A stretch of 64,000 nt of DNA from Anastatus disparis (lineage: Eukaryota > Arthropoda > Insecta > Hymenoptera > Eupelmidae), in the NCBI GenBank assembly GCA_017163975.1, contig JAFFSR010000370.1, forward strand, positions 1,488,001-1,552,000. The letters are read 5' to 3'. How positions within the stretch are numbered: position 1 is the first letter of the stretch; every line of letters begins with the position of its first letter. The position numbers were made by a program, and so were the translations under genes. Below the pieces are notes generated by a model. The model saw only the letters and a program-made list of their open reading frames with translations. It searched no databases and was not told where the DNA came from. Below, piece after piece: positions 36,427-51,800 of the stretch.

Positions 36427-38997
36427 TCTATTATTTCTATGTAATTATTATTGAATCAAGAATATATTTCACTAATTTAATTAAATATTGTATTAACACT
36501 TCAATTAAGTTACTTTAATGTTTAATAATATATTTAATTATCTTAATGAAATATTTATTACACCAAAAATATTAATTCTATTATTTCTATCAAGTTGTTA
36601 CTGAATCAAGAATATATTTCACTGATTTATTTAAATATTGTATTACCACTTCTATTGAATCACTTTGATGTTTATTAATATATTTGATTATTTAAATGAA
36701 ATATTTACTAAACCAAATATATTTATTCTATTATTTATATGAAATTATTATTGACTCAAGAATATATTTCACTAATTCAATTGAATATTGTATTAAAACT
36801 TCTAATAAATTACTTTAATGGTTAAAAATATATCTGATTATCTTAATGGAATATTTATTGAACCAAATACATTTATTCTATTATTTACATGAAATTGTTA
36901 TTGAAACAAGAATATATTTCACTGATTTAATTATATATTGTATTACCACTTTCATTGAATCACTTTAATGTTTAAGAATATATTTGATTATTTAAATGAA
37001 ATATTTAGTAAACCAAATATATTTATTTTATTATTTATATGAAATTATTATTGACTCAAGAATATATTTCACTAATTTGATTAAATATTGTATTAACACT
37101 TCTAATAAATTACTTTAATGGTTAAAAATATATCTGATTATCTTAATGGAATATTTATTAAACCAAATAGATTCATTCTATTATTTTCATGAAATTGTTA
37201 TTGGAACAAGAATATATTTTACTGATTTAATTAAATATTGTATAACCACTTTCATTGAATCACTTTAATGTTTAAGAATATATTTGATTATTTGAATGAA
37301 ATATTTATTGAACCAAATATATTTATTCTATTATTTATATAGAATCATTATTGACTCAAGAATATATTTCACTGATTTAATTAAATATTATATTACCACT
37401 TTTATTGAATTACTTTAATGTTCAATAATATTAGATTATTTTAATGAAATATTCATAAAACCAAATATATTTATTATATTATTTCTATGTATTTGTTATT
37501 GAAACCAGAATATATTTCACTGATTTAATTAAATATTATATTACCACTTTCATCAAATTACTTTAATGTTCAATAATATATTTAATTATTTTAATGAAAT
37601 ATTTATCGAACTAAATATATTTATTCTATTATTCCTATAAAATTGTTATTGAAATAAGAATATATTTCACTGATTTAATTAGATATTATATTACCACTCT
37701 CATTAAATTATTTTAATGTTCAATAATATATTTGAGTATCTTAATGAAATATTTACTAAACCAAATATATTTATTTTATTATTTCTATGTAATTATTATT
37801 GAAACGAGAATATATTTTACTGATTTAAATAAATCTTATATTACTACTTTTATCAAATTAATTTGATGTTAAATAATATATTTGATTATTTTAATAAAAT
37901 ATTCATTAAGCCGAAAATATTTATTTTATTATTTCTATGAAATTGTTGTTGAATCAAGAAGATATTCCACCGATTTAATTAAATATTATTTTAACACTTC
38001 TATTAAATCACTTTAATGTTTAATAATATATTTGATTATCTTAATAAAATATTTATTCAACCGAATATATTTACTTTATTATTTCTATCAAATTATTATT
38101 AAATCAGGAATATATTTCACTGATTTAATTAAATATTATTTTATCACTTTCATTAAATTACTTTAATGTTCAATAATATATTTGATTATTTTAATGAAAT
38201 ATTTATTAAACCAATTATATTCATTCTATTATTCCTATAAAATTGTTATTAAAACAAGAATATGATTTACTGATTTAAATAAATCTTATATTACTACTTC
38301 TATTAAATTACTTTAATGTTTAACAAAATACTTGATTATTTTAATAAAATATTTATTAAACTAAATATTTTTATTTTTTTATTTGAATGAATCTGTTATT
38401 GAATCAGGAATATATTTTACTGATTTAATTAAATATTGTATTAACACTTTTTGTTATTAGTATCTTATGAGTATCTTAATGAAATATTTATCAAACCAAA
38501 TATATTTATTGTATTATATTAAATTCATTTAATGTATAATAATATATTTGATTATTTAAATGAAATATTTATTACACCAAAAATATTTATTTTTTAATTT
38601 TATGAAATTGTTATTGAATCAAGAATATATTTCGCTGATTTAATTAAATATTGTATTACTATTTTCATTGGATCACTTTAATGTTTAGTAATATATTTTA
38701 TTATCAAATGAAATATTTATTAAACCAGATACATTTATTCTATTACTTTTATGAAATTGTCATTGAAACAAGAATATATTTCACTGATTCAAGTAAATAT
38801 TATATTACCACTTTCATTAAATTACTCTGATGTTCAATAATATATTTGATTATTTTAATGAAATATTTATTAAACCAACTATATTAATTTTCTTATTTTC
38901 ATGAAATTGTTATTGAAACAAGAATATATTTTACTGATTCAATTAAATATTATATCACCACTTTTATTAAATTTTTTCAATTTTTAATAGTATATTT
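36427..38997 (+). repeat. ~150-bp satellite, block D
   Basis: About 17 monomers, with the same variant order seen in blocks A and B (for example ATTCATTCTATTATTTTCAT near 37170). Monomers become more irregular after about 38340. Confidence 0.95.
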
Positions 38998-41816
38998 TGT
39001 AAGGGTGGTTTTTATTTGGGATATTATAAATATATCTAATGAAATATGAAATAATAATTGGCTTATAATTCCCAAATTCTGAGATTTACCAGCCTACAAA
39101 ATTAATAATAATAATATAACAAGGGAATTAGATACTCTACCTTTTCAAACTCCTAATCAATTATAAGATCACTTTAATAAATAAAATAACAAATCTCTAA
39201 TTATAGGGAGTAACATTCGCTAAATAAACTTTAAGTAATTTAATTAAATGAATTTAGATTAAGCCTTAGACAATTTAAATAAACCTAGATTAAGTTAAAA
39301 TAATAAGGAAATATTGAAATTAATTAAAATATATTTTAAATTATAGAAAAGAAAATTATTAGTTTTAACTAGTAAGCAATAATAATAATTATAATCTATT
39401 CAATATTATGAAAATTGAAAAACGTATGCAACACGTGCTCAATTTATATTTTAGGTTATGCAGGGGTAGGGCTCGAACGACAGTGCGTATCCCAGATTAC
39501 GCAATGTTCCAATTGGTGGCGCTAGTATCGAGTTTCGTCTGAATCTTTCTCTCTCTAATCTTCAGTAGGCGTCTTGTAGAGGTTATAGTAACTTAATATA
39601 TATATATTCCGTATATATAAATATCCAGAAACTAATTTGCTATGACTTTTGATTTTTAATATATTTAAAATTATTTGCTTTTAATAATTTACTATCTTCA
39701 CAATTGTAAGAAAATTAATTATAAATCAAAGAAAAGTTATCGAAAAAATTAGTTCATAACAATTTATCAAACCACTATCTCTTCTTAATATCTCACAAAG
39801 TTAGAATTTCCACCACTAAAATGAATTTTTAATTAATACTAAGTTAATAAGAAATAGATAATTTTATAGATTCAGTAAGACAAAAGTTAAGTAAAAGAAA
39901 ACTTAAAAAAAACAAAGAAAGTTTCTATAATTAATTATGAACTATTATTTTTAAATTATAAATAATTCAAATTGTATTTTCATCCAATATACTTCAATAG
40001 AAAGAAATAGTCAGCTTTATAGAAATTTTACTCATTAAATTGCCAAATTGTTTCTTACGCTTAGATATTTTAGTTTAGAAATACGAAATAAAATCTCACC
40101 ATTAATTTTCACCATTTAATTTAATGACAAACTTTATATCACTATTTAAATAAAACAAACACTTTAAATTTTCGCTACGTTGCAATTCTGACCGCGAATT
40201 ATTTTTAGGTTAGGGAACCACGTGGCTATTTGTATAGCCTGCCGTGATTTTTCCGCTAAAATCTTTAGTACTCCCGACAGAAAGAGAGCTAATTAAATTT
40301 TTAATTTCTTGGTTGTTAAATAATAGCAGCAAATTCAATTAATTTATACGCTACTATTAATTCACCACGAGAGAGAGAGAATTTGTATTTCCAACTTCGC
40401 GCACTATTAACTTCTTTTATCACAATTAAAAAAAAAATCTAATTTAATACAAATTATACCTTTTTCTGCTCGTTGCTACGCTCTACCTCAGCCATCCTTT
40501 AATAACCTCTCAATCCAAAGAAACAACCTCAAAACCCCGAAAATCCTTGTATATAATTTATCAAGATGGCTGGTAATCGTTGCTATAAGCCCTTGGAATA
40601 ATGGCCGGCTTTGGCGACTGGTGTGAATCTCCACGCGCAACCGATTTTAATTAACAAATAACAAAAAAAAAATTTAACACCAACAATCTTTAAACTTTGA
40701 CAACAATCTTTAATCCTTAACCACCGCAAAGAAAATAAAACAATTTAACAATAATAACCAACTAACAATAAACTTTAATAAAAGACAAAAGAAAATTTTT
40801 ATCTTGGAACAAAATAGCAAAAGGTAACTGTGTAGCAAGGCTAACGAAACGATAATGAGGCACGAAGAAGAAGGAAGCGAACGCTGAGCATCAGTGGCTT
40901 CTTCTTCTCTATTGCTCTCTTTATTACTCTTGTTATTTCCTATCTACTATCTTTTTCTATTTCGCGACTCACTAATCAAGTAAAGTTCTTTTCATCACCT
41001 TATTCTGGTGTAGTTCGCTACTCGCTAGTCAAATAACAGGCTATTTCCTGTTACTAGTGTAGTATTATTACGCTTTACAGGTTACGCCATCTGCGCGCTT
41101 AATTTCATTACATTAATTCTTTATCTCATTAAAGTAAAAATTTCATTTTTTTTTCATCAAATAATATAAACAAACATTAGTTAATAATATAAACAATAAT
41201 TTCTGATTATTAATTATTTTAGGTTCGCTTGAGTCTTTATTCTGTTAACGATTTTCATTTTTAATTATTTAGTACAATTACAAAGTTATTTTATATATTT
41301 GTACTGTAGCGCCATCTATAAAAATATACAAAAAGATTTTTATAACGAGCAAACAGGAGTTATTATTTAAGTTATGTTTAAATATCTTTAGTCTTTGCGC
41401 GCCACCTATAATGTGACTCATTTCAATACCTATCTGTTAATCTAGCATCTCTTTCTATTATAATTAAGTTTTTTATACGTATACTTTCTTTTTACCATCT
41501 GTGTTTGTCCTTCTTTATCGACTTTAATCATTCTCTCAGTTTATTTCTATATATCTCTCTCTCTTTCTACTTTTTAACTAATTCTACGCGAGCGCCACAA
41601 TAGCATGTTCACGCGAGCACGTGTTCGTATATATTTTTGCCGTCGGCGCCGTTTCCCCGCCTCCTGGACGTTTAGTAGTGAGAATCATGTGCTCGAGGCT
41701 TTCTGTGTGTCTCGTGAGTGTATATGTGCATAGTTGTTTCTTCGTCAGTGCCATTAGCCGGAAGTCCAACGTACATGGCTACTTGGCAATAGGTTATGTG
41801 ATCAGTTGTGCACATC
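38998..41816 (-). other. Left part of the TGT...ACA element, no gene
   Basis: AT-rich with GC-richer patches at 39450-39560, 40480-40660 and 41600-41815. No coding frame with a recognised domain is present; the 61- and 84-aa frames near 41584-41875 overlap on opposite strands and are not called. A tRNA-3'-end-like stretch lies near 39460. Confidence 0.45.
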
Positions 41817-42824
41817 CAGGGCCAGCGATGCCGATAGTGGCAGAGTCAGAGAGGGAATTTCAAAAATTTCCATAATCGGTCAAAAAAAAGTTTAAAAAAA
41901 AATACTTTTTATGACTTGATAATTCATAAATAATTCAAATAAAAAAAGTTACTATAACAGAATTAATTTATTGCACTTATTTATGGTTTTATTGATAATT
42001 AAAAAATAATGCATCGACATACGATTTTTTTTTATTTTCAGTTATTTTAACGAGAAAAACATTAAATGAGGACTAATATCATTGTAAATAAAACATATTT
42101 TAATTTAAAATTGTAAATAATAAAGAAATATAGTTTTAAATATTAAATTACTAAATAAATAATTGCAATTACAAAACGCTCTGTTTTATCGACCATTAAC
42201 ACGACGCGCGACTCATCTTTGAGCGAGAAGCTGATGCGTAATTCTCAAACAATAGATGGCGACACAACAAATTAAAATAATCAATCATGCATATTTAAAA
42301 GATTGCATCCAACTTTCTTTATGCGACTGATTCGCGCTTCGTTTTATATTATTTGCTGTTTTCTAAAAATAATAATTAAAATAATTAAATGAAAACGACT
42401 ATTCGGTATTATGATTTATGTTCTTATTACTAAAATTGATTCTTGTCGAAAATCAAATAACATTAAATTAATTTAACAATGAGTAATAATTAATTTATTA
42501 TTGAATTTATTATTATTTAATAATATTTGTCTAATTAATTTTTTTTAATTATTATTAGTTAATAATAAATTAAGACAAATGCATATTTAATGAGCCGCGA
42601 ATGTTATTAATAAAAATAACATTTAGTTTTACATATTATTAATTATAATAACATTTAGTCCTTGCGCTAACTACATAAAACTATAAGGTTTTAGATCTCA
42701 TTAATAATTTCTTATTATAAACAATATAATTGTCAATGTCGCTATGACAAATAACCTATTAACAGTCGAAAGATTAAAAAAAAAATTTTACTTGACATAA
42801 AAAAAATCTGCACAACTTGTAAAT
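41817..42824 (+). repeat. Unique left arm of the giant foldback
   Basis: About 1 kb, AT-rich and non-coding. It mirrors 60366-60946 plus 62684-63113. Confidence 0.9.
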
Positions 42825-45800
42825 GCGATCGACAAAAAGTTGGAAAATCTTAAAAATCGTAACTCGTGCCACGGTTTCTAATTGCCTCGCAACTATTAGA
42901 ACAGTAATAAATACCTTTATCAAGCTGTTAATCTTTAGTTTTTAATGTTAACAATCACGATAATTTTCAATTATTTGGATATCTTGCTCTTAACGCGAGA
43001 TACAGTAGTTGCGTGTTTTTTTTTGTTAACCTACGTTAACTTTGCTTAAGAGGGTCACTTACTGAAATCGTAATATCTCACGATCTGTTGAAGCAAATTG
43101 GGCTTAAAACAACTCATTTTAAAGCTTAGAAGTTTTCTTATCAATTTAAATTTGTGAATCTTACGAAAAAAATTCGAATCTGTAATTGCGATCGACGAAA
43201 AGTTGGAAAATCTTAAAAATCGTAACTCGTGCCACGGTTTCTAATTGCCTCGCAACTATTAAAACAGTAATAAATACCTTTATCAAGCTGTTAATCTTTA
43301 GTTACTAATGTTAACAATCACGATAATTTTCAATTATTTGGATATCTTGCTCTTAACGCGAGATACAGTAGTTGCGTGTTTTTTTTTTGTTAACCTACGT
43401 TAACTTTGCTTAAGAGGGTCACTTACTGAAATCGTAATATCTCACGATCTGTTGAAGCAAATTGGGCTTCAAAACGACTCATTTTAAAGCTTAGAAGTTG
43501 GTTTATCAATTGAAATTTGTGAATCTTACGAAAAAAATTCGAATCTGTAATTGCGATCGACGAAAAGTTGGAAAATCTTAAAAATCGTAACTCGTGCCAC
43601 GGTTTCTAATTGCCTCGCAACTATTAAAACAGTAGAAAATACCTTTATCAAGCTGTTAATCTTTAGTTTTTAATGTTAACAATCACGATAATTTTCAATT
43701 ATTTGGATATCTTGCTCTTAACGCGAGATACAGTAGTTGCGTGTTTTTTTTTGTTAACCTACGTTAACTTTGCTTAAGAGGGTCACTTACTGAAATCGTA
43801 ATATCTCACGATCTGTTGAAGCAAATTGGGCTTAAAACAACTCATTTTAAAGCTTAGAAGTTTTCTTATCAATTTAAATTTGTGAATCTTACGAAAAAAA
43901 TTCGAATCTGTAATTGCGATCGACGAAAAGTTGGAAAATTTTAAAAATCGTAACTCGTGCCACGGTTTCTAATTGCCTCGCAACTATTAAAACAGTAATA
44001 AATACCTTTATCAAGCTGTTAATCTTTAGTTTCTAATGTTAACAATCACGATAATTATCAATTATTTGGATATCTTGCTCTTAACGCGAGATACAGTAGT
44101 TGCGTGTTTTTTTTTTGTTAACCTACGTTAACTTTGCTTAAGAGGGTCACTTACTGAAATCGTAATATCTCACGATCTGTTGAAGCAAATTGGGCTTCAA
44201 AACGACTCATTTTAAAGCTTAGAAGTTGGCTTATCAATTGAAATTTGTGAATCTTACGAAAAAAATTCGAATCTGTAATTGCGATCGACGAAAAGTTGGA
44301 AAATCTTAAAAATCGTAACTCGTGCCACGGTTTCTAATTGCCTCGCAACTAATAAAACAGTAGAAAATACCTTTATCAAGCTGTTAATCTTTAGTTTTTA
44401 ATGTTAACAATCACGATAATTTTCAATTATTTGGATATCTTGCTCTTAACGCGAGATACAGTAGTTGCGTGTTCTTTTTTGTTAACCTACGTTAACTTTG
44501 CTTAAGAGGGTCACTTACTGAAATCGTAATATCTCACGATCTATTGAAGCAAATTGGGCTTAAAGCAACTCATTTTAAAGCTTAGAAGATTTCTTATCAA
44601 TTTAAATTTGTGAATCTTACGAAAAAAATTCGAATCTGTAATTGCGATCGACGAAAAGTTGGAAAATCTTAAAAATCGTAACTCGTGCCACGGTTTCCTA
44701 TAGCCTCGCAACTATTGAAACATATACAAATACCTTTATAAAGCTTTAGACTTTAGTTTTGAATGTTAGAAATCACAACAATTTTCCATTTTTACGATAT
44801 CTTGCTCTTAACGCGAGATACAGTAGTTGCGGTTTTTTTTTTTTGCTAACCTACGTTAACTTTGATTAAGAGGGTCACTTACTGAAATCGTAATATCTCA
44901 CGTTCTATTGAAGCAAATCGGGCTTAAAACGACTCATTTTAAAGCTTAGAAGTTTTCTTATCAATTTAAATTTGTGAATCTTACGAAAAAAATTCGAATC
45001 TGTAATTGCGATCGACGAAAAGTTGAAAAATCTTAATAATTGTAACTCGTGCCACGGTTTCTAATTGCCTCGCAACTATTAAAACACTAATAAATACCTT
45101 TATCAAGCTGTTAATCTTTAGTTTTTAATGGTAAAAATCACGACAATATTCAATTATTTGGATATCTTGCTCCTAACGCGAGATACAGTAGTTGCGTGTT
45201 TTTTTTTTTGCTAACCTACGTTAACTTTGCTTAAGAGGGTCACTTACTGAAATCGTAATAGCTCACGTTCTATTGAAGCAAATTGGGCTCCAAACGACTC
45301 ATTTCAAAGCTTAAATGTTTTCGTATCACTTTAAATTTGTGAATCTGACGAAAAAAATTCGAATCTGTAATTGCGATCGTCGAAAAGTTAAAAAATCTTA
45401 AAAATCGTAACTCGTGTTACGGTTTCCAGTTGCCTCACAACTATTAAACACTAATAAATACCTTTATAAAGCTTTAGACTTTAGTTTTGAATGTTAGAAA
45501 TCACAACAATTTTCCATTTTTACGATATCTTGCTCTTAACGCGAGATACAGTAGTTGCGGTTTTTTTTTTTTGCTAACCTACGTTAACTTTGATTAAGAG
45601 GGTCACTTACTGAAATCGTAATATCTCACGTTCTATTGAAGCAAATCGGGCTAAAAATGACTTATTTTAAAGCTCAGGAGTTTTGGAATCACATCGTGAT
45701 TGTAAATCTGAAGAAAAAAATTCACATATGTAATTGCGATCGAAGAAAAATTGGAAAATCTTAAAAATCGTAACACGTGCCACGGTTTCTAATTGCCTCG

Positions 45801-48800
45801 CAACTATTAAAACACTAATAAATACCTTTATAAAGCTTTAGACTTTAGTTTTGAATTTTAGAAATCACGACAATATTCAATTTTTACGAGATCTTGATCT
45901 TAAAGCGAGATACAGTAGTTGCGTGTTTTTTTTGCTAACCTACGTTAACTTTGCTTAAGAGGGTCACTTACTGAAATTGTAATATCTCACGTTCTATTGA
46001 AGCAAATCGGGCTAAAAATAACCTATTTTAAAGTTTCAGAGTTTTGTAATCACATCGCGATTGTAAATCAGACGAAAAAAATTCACATATGTGATTGCGA
46101 TCGAAGAAAAATTGGAAAATCTTAAAAATCGTATCTCGTGCCACGGTTTCCAATTGCCTCGCAACTATTAAAACACTAATGAATACCTTTATAAAGTTTT
46201 TGACTTTAGTTTTGAATGTTAGAAATCACGAAATTTTCAATTTTTACGATATCTTGCTCTTAACGCGAGATACAGTAGTTGCGGTTTTTTTTTTTGCTAA
46301 CCTACGTTAACTTTGCTTAGGAGGATCACTTACTGAAATCGTAATATCTCACGTTCTATTAAAGCAAATCGGGCTAAAAATAACTTATTTTGAAGTTTAG
46401 GAGTTTTGTAATCACATCGCGATTGTAAATCTGAAGAAAAAAATTCACATATGTAATTGCGATCGAAGAAAAATTGGAAAATCTTAAAAATCGTAACACG
46501 TGCCACGGTTTCTAATTGCCTCGCAACTATTAAAACACTAATAAATACCTTTATAAAGCTTTAGACTTTAGTTTTGAATGTTAGAAATCACGACAATATT
46601 CAATTTTTACGAGATCTTGATCTTAAAGCGAGATACAGTAGTTGCGTGTTTTTTTTTGCTAACCTACGTTAACTTTGCTTAAGAGGGTCACTTACTGAAA
46701 TTGTAATATCTCACGTTCTATTGAAGCAAATCGGGCTAAAAATAACCTATTTTAAAGTTTCAGAGTTTTGTAATCACATCGCGATTGTAAATCAGACGAA
46801 AAAAATTCACATATGTGATTGCGATCGAAGAAAAATTGGAAAATCTTAAAAATCGTAACTCGTGCCACGGTTTCCAATTGCCTCGCAACTATTAAAACAC
46901 TAATGAATACCTTTATAAAGTTTTTGACTTTAGTTTTGAATGTTAGAAATCACGAAATTTTCAATTTTTACGATATCTTGCTCTTAACGCGAGATACAGT
47001 AGTTGCGGTTTTTTTTTTTGCTAACCTACGTTAACTTTGCTTAGGAGGATCACTTACTGAAATCGTAATATCTCACGTTCTATTAAAGCAAATCGGGCTA
47101 AAAATAACTTATTTTGAAGTTTAGGAGTTTTGTAATCACATCGCGATTGTAAATCTGAAGAAAAAAATTCACATATGTAATTGCGATCGAAGAAAAATTG
47201 GAAAATCTTAAAAATCGTAACACGTGCCACAGTTTCTAATTGCCTCGCAACTATTAAAACACTAATAAATACCTTTATAACGCTTTAGACTTTAGTTTTG
47301 AATGTTAGAAATCACGACAATATTCAATTTTTACGAGATCTTGATCTTAAAGCGAGATACAGTAGTTGCGTGTTTTTTTTGCTAACCTACGTTAACTTTG
47401 CTTAAGAGGGTCACTTACTGAAATTGTAATATCTCACGTTCTATTGAAGCAAATCGGGCTAAAAATAACCTATTTTAAAGTTTCAGAGTTTTGTAATCAC
47501 ATCGCGATTGTAAATCAGACGAAAAAAATTCACATATGTGATTGCGATCGAAGAAAAATTGGAAAATCTTAAAAATCGTAACTCGTGCCACGGTTTCCAA
47601 TTGCCTCGCAACTATTAAAACACTAATGAATACCTTTATAAAGTTTTTGACTCTAGTTTTGAATGTTAGAAATCACGAAATTTTCAATTTTTACGATATC
47701 TTGCTCTTAACGCGAGATACAGTAGTTGCGGTTTTTTTTTTGCTAACCTACGTTAACTTTGCTTAGGAGGATCACTTACTGAAATCGTAATATCTCACGT
47801 TCTATTAAAGCAAATCGGGCTAAAAATAACTTATTTTGAAGTTTAGGAGTTTTGTAATCACATCGCGATTGTAAATCTGAAGAAAAAAATTCACATATGT
47901 AATTGCGATCGAAGAAAAATTGGAAAATCTTAAAAATCGTAACACGTGCCACAGTTTCTAATTGCCTCGCAACTATTAAAACACTAATAAATACCTTTAT
48001 AAAGCTTTATACTTTAGTTTTGAATGTTAGAAATCACGACAATTTTCAATTTTTACGAGATCTTGATCTTAACGCGAGATACAGTAGTTGCGTGTTTTTT
48101 TTTGCTAACCTACGTTAACTTTGCTTAAGAGGGTCACTTACTGAAATCGTAATATCTCACGTGTTATTAAAGCAAATCGGGCTAAAAATGACTTATTTTA
48201 AAGCTTAGGAGTTTTGTAATCACATCGCGTTTGTAAATCTGACGAAAAAAATCACATATGTAATTGCGATCGACGAAAAGTTGGAAAATCTTCAAAATCC
48301 TAACTCGTGCCACGGTTTCCAATAGCCTCGCAACTACTAAAACATTCATAAATACCTTTATAAAGCTGTTAAACTTTAGTTTTTAATGTTAAAAATCACG
48401 ACAATTTTTAATTATTTGGATATCATGCTCCAATCACCAGATACAGTAGTTGCGTGTTTTTTTTCTTGCTAACCTACATTATCTTTGCTTAGAGGTGCAC
48501 TTACTGAAATCGGAATATCTCACGATCATTTAAAGCAAATCCGGCTTAAATCGACTCATTTTAAAGCTTAGAAGTTTTCTTATCAATTTAAATTTGTGAA
48601 TCTTACGAAAAAAATTCGAATCTGTAATTGCGATCGACGAAAAGTTGAAAAATCTTAAAAATTGTAACTCGTGCCACGGTTTCTAATTGCCTCGCAACTA
48701 TTAAAACACTAATAAATACCTTTATTAAGCTGTTAATCTTTAGTTTTTAATGGTAAAAATCACGACAATATTCAATTATTTGGATATCTTGCTCCTAACG

Positions 48801-51800
48801 CGAGATACAGTAGTTGCGTGTTTTTTTTTTGCTAACCTACGTTAACTTTGCTTAAGAGGGTCACTTACTGAAATCGTAATATCTCACGTTCTATTGAAGC
48901 AAATTGGGCTTAAAACGACTCATTTCAAAGCTTAGAAGTTTTCGTATCACTTTAAATTTGTGAATCTGACGAAAAAAATTCGAATCTGTAATTGCGATCG
49001 TCGAAAAGTTAAAAAATCTTAAAAATCGTAACTCGTGTTACGGTTTCCAGTTGCCTCACAACTATTAAACACTAATAAATACCTTTATAAAGCTTTAGAC
49101 TTTATTTTTGAATGTTAGAAATCACAGCAATTTTCCATTTTTACGATATCTTGCTTTTAACGCGAGATACAGTAGTTGCGGTTTTTTTTTTTGCTAACCT
49201 ACGTTAACTTTGATTAAGAGGGTCACTTACTGAAATCGTAATATCTCACGTTCTATTGAAGCAAATCGGGCTAAAAATGACTTATTTTAAAGCTTAGGAG
49301 TTTTGGAATCACATCGTGATTGTAAATCTGAAGAAAAAAATTCACATATGTAATTGCGATCGAAGAAAAATTGGAAAATCTTAAAAATCGTAACACGTGC
49401 CACGGTTTCTAATTGCCTCGCAACTATTAAAACACTAATAAATACCTTTATAAAGCTTTAGACTTTAGTTTTGAATGTTAGAAATCACGACAATATTCAA
49501 TTTTTACGAGATCTTGATCTTAAAGCGAGATACAGTAGTCGCGTGTTTTTTTTGCTAACCTACGTTAACTTTGCTTAAGAGGGTCACTTACTGAAATTGT
49601 AATATCTCACGTTCTATTGAAGCAAATCGGGCTAAAAATAACCTATTTTAAAGTTTCAGAGTTTTGTAATCACATCGCGATTGTAAATCAGACGAAAAAA
49701 ATTCACATATGTGATTGCGATCGAAGAAAAATTGGAAAATCTTAAAAATCGTAACTCGTGCCACGGTTTCCAATTGCCTCGCAACTATTAAAACACTAAT
49801 GAATACCTTTATAAAGTTTTTGACTTTAGTTCTGAATGTTAGAAATCACGAAATTTTCAATTTTTACGATATCTTGCTCTTACGCGAGATACAGTAGTTG
49901 CGGTTTTTTTTTTGCTAACCTACGTTAACTTTGCTTAGGAGGATCACTTACTGAAATCGTAATATCTCACGTTCTATTAAAGCAAATCGGGCTAAAAATA
50001 ACTTATTTTGAAGTTTAGGAGTTTTGTAATCACATCGCGATTGTAAATCTGAAGAAAAAAATTCACATATGTAATTGCGATCGAAGAAAAATTGGAAAAT
50101 CTTAAAAATCGTAACACGTGCCACAGTTTCTAATTGCCTCGCAACTATTAAAACACTAATAAATACCTTTATAAAGCTTTATACTTTAGTTTTGAATGTT
50201 AGAAATCACGACAATTTTCAATTTTTACGAGATCTTGATCTTAACGCGAGATACAGTAGTTGCGTGTTTTTTTTTGCTAACCTACGTTAACTTTGCTTAA
50301 GAGGGTCACTTACTGAAATCGTAATATCTCACGTGTTATTAAAGCAAATCGGGCTAAAAATGACTTATTTTAAAGCTTAGGAGTTTTGTAATCACATCGC
50401 GTTTGTAAATCTGACGAAAAAAAATCACATATGTAATTGCGATCGACGAAAAGTTGGAAAATCTTCAAAATCCTAACTCGTGCCACGGTTTCCAATAGCC
50501 TCGCAACTACTAAAACATTCATAAATACCTTTATAAAGCTGTTAAACTTTAGTTTTTAATGTTAAAAATCACGACAATTTTTAATTATTTGGATATCATG
50601 CTCCAATCACCAGATACAGTAGTTGCGTGTTTTTTTTCTTGCTAACCTACATTATCTTTGCTTAGAGGTGCACTTACTGAAATCGGAATATCTCACGATC
50701 ATTTAAAGCAAATCCGGCTTAAATCGACTCATTTTAAAGCTTAGAAGTTTTCTTATCAATTTAAATTTGTGAATCTTACGAAAAAAATTCGAATCTGTAA
50801 TTGCGATCGACGAAAAGTTGAAAAATCTTAAAAATTGTAACTCGTGCCACGGTTTCTAATTGCCTCGCAACTATTAAAACACTAATAAATACCTTTATCA
50901 AGCTGTTAATCTTTAGTTTTTAATGGTAAAAATCACGACAATATTCAATTATTTGGATATCTTGCTCCTAACGCGAGATACAGTAGTTGCGTGTTTTTTT
51001 TTTTGCTAACCTACGTTAACTTTGCTTAAGAGGGTCACTTACTGAAATCGTAATATCTCACGTTCTATTGAAGCAAATTGGGCTCAAAACGACTCATTTC
51101 AAAGCTTAGAAGTTTTCGTATCACTTTAAATTTGTAAATCTGTTGAAAAAAATTCACATCTGTCATTGCGATCGATGAAAAATTGGAAAATCTTCAAAAT
51201 TGTAACTTGTGCCACGGTTTCCAATAGCTTCCTAATTATTAAAACATTAAAAAATACCTTTATAAAGCTCTTAGACTTCAGTTTTCAATGTGAGAAATCA
51301 CGACAATTTTCAATTGTTACGATATATTGCTCTTAACGCGAGATACAGTAGTTGCGTGTTTTTTTTCTTGCTAACCTACGTTAACTTTGCTCAAGAGGGT
51401 CACTTACTGAAGTCGTAACATCTCACATTCTATTAAAGCAAATCAAGCTTACAACAACTCATCTTAAAGCTTAGGAGTTTTCTAATCACATCAAATTCGT
51501 AAATCTAACTTAAAAAAGTCACATTTGTAATTGCGTTCGACAAAACGTTGGAATATCTTAAAAATCGAAACTCATGCAACGGTTTCCAATAGCTTTGCAT
51601 TCATTAAAACATTGAAAAATACCTTAAGGGTATGGTTTCACGCTACTTTACCGATTGAAAATTATAATTTTATAAAATTACAATTTTTGAAAAAACTATA
51701 CATCGGAATGAGTTTTCCTTTTATAGATCACTTCATTTAATTTCGATGAAGGGCGGAAACTCTAAAAATTAGCGGAAAAAAGCGTTAATCGAAGATAATT

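Noticed and set aside
9396..38997. CRISPR-like array from the regular 150-bp spacing
   Set aside because: The whole 150-bp unit is repeated, not a short repeat with unique spacers, and the context is eukaryotic.
39455..39520. A tRNA gene or primer-binding site (GGGGTAGGGCTCGAACGACAG)
   Set aside because: It resembles a tRNA 3' half, but no matching 5' half, A box or adjacent LTR pair is visible.
41584..41875. Overlapping 61- and 84-aa frames on opposite strands
   Set aside because: No domain is visible; the longer one crosses the boundary between two different elements at 41817.
46095..50290. Repeated 60-74 aa frames starting MRSKKNWKILK at 46095, 46819, 47542, 47903, 49715 and 50075
   Set aside because: They occur once per satellite unit in one variant and are broken by single-base changes in others, so they are a by-product of the satellite.
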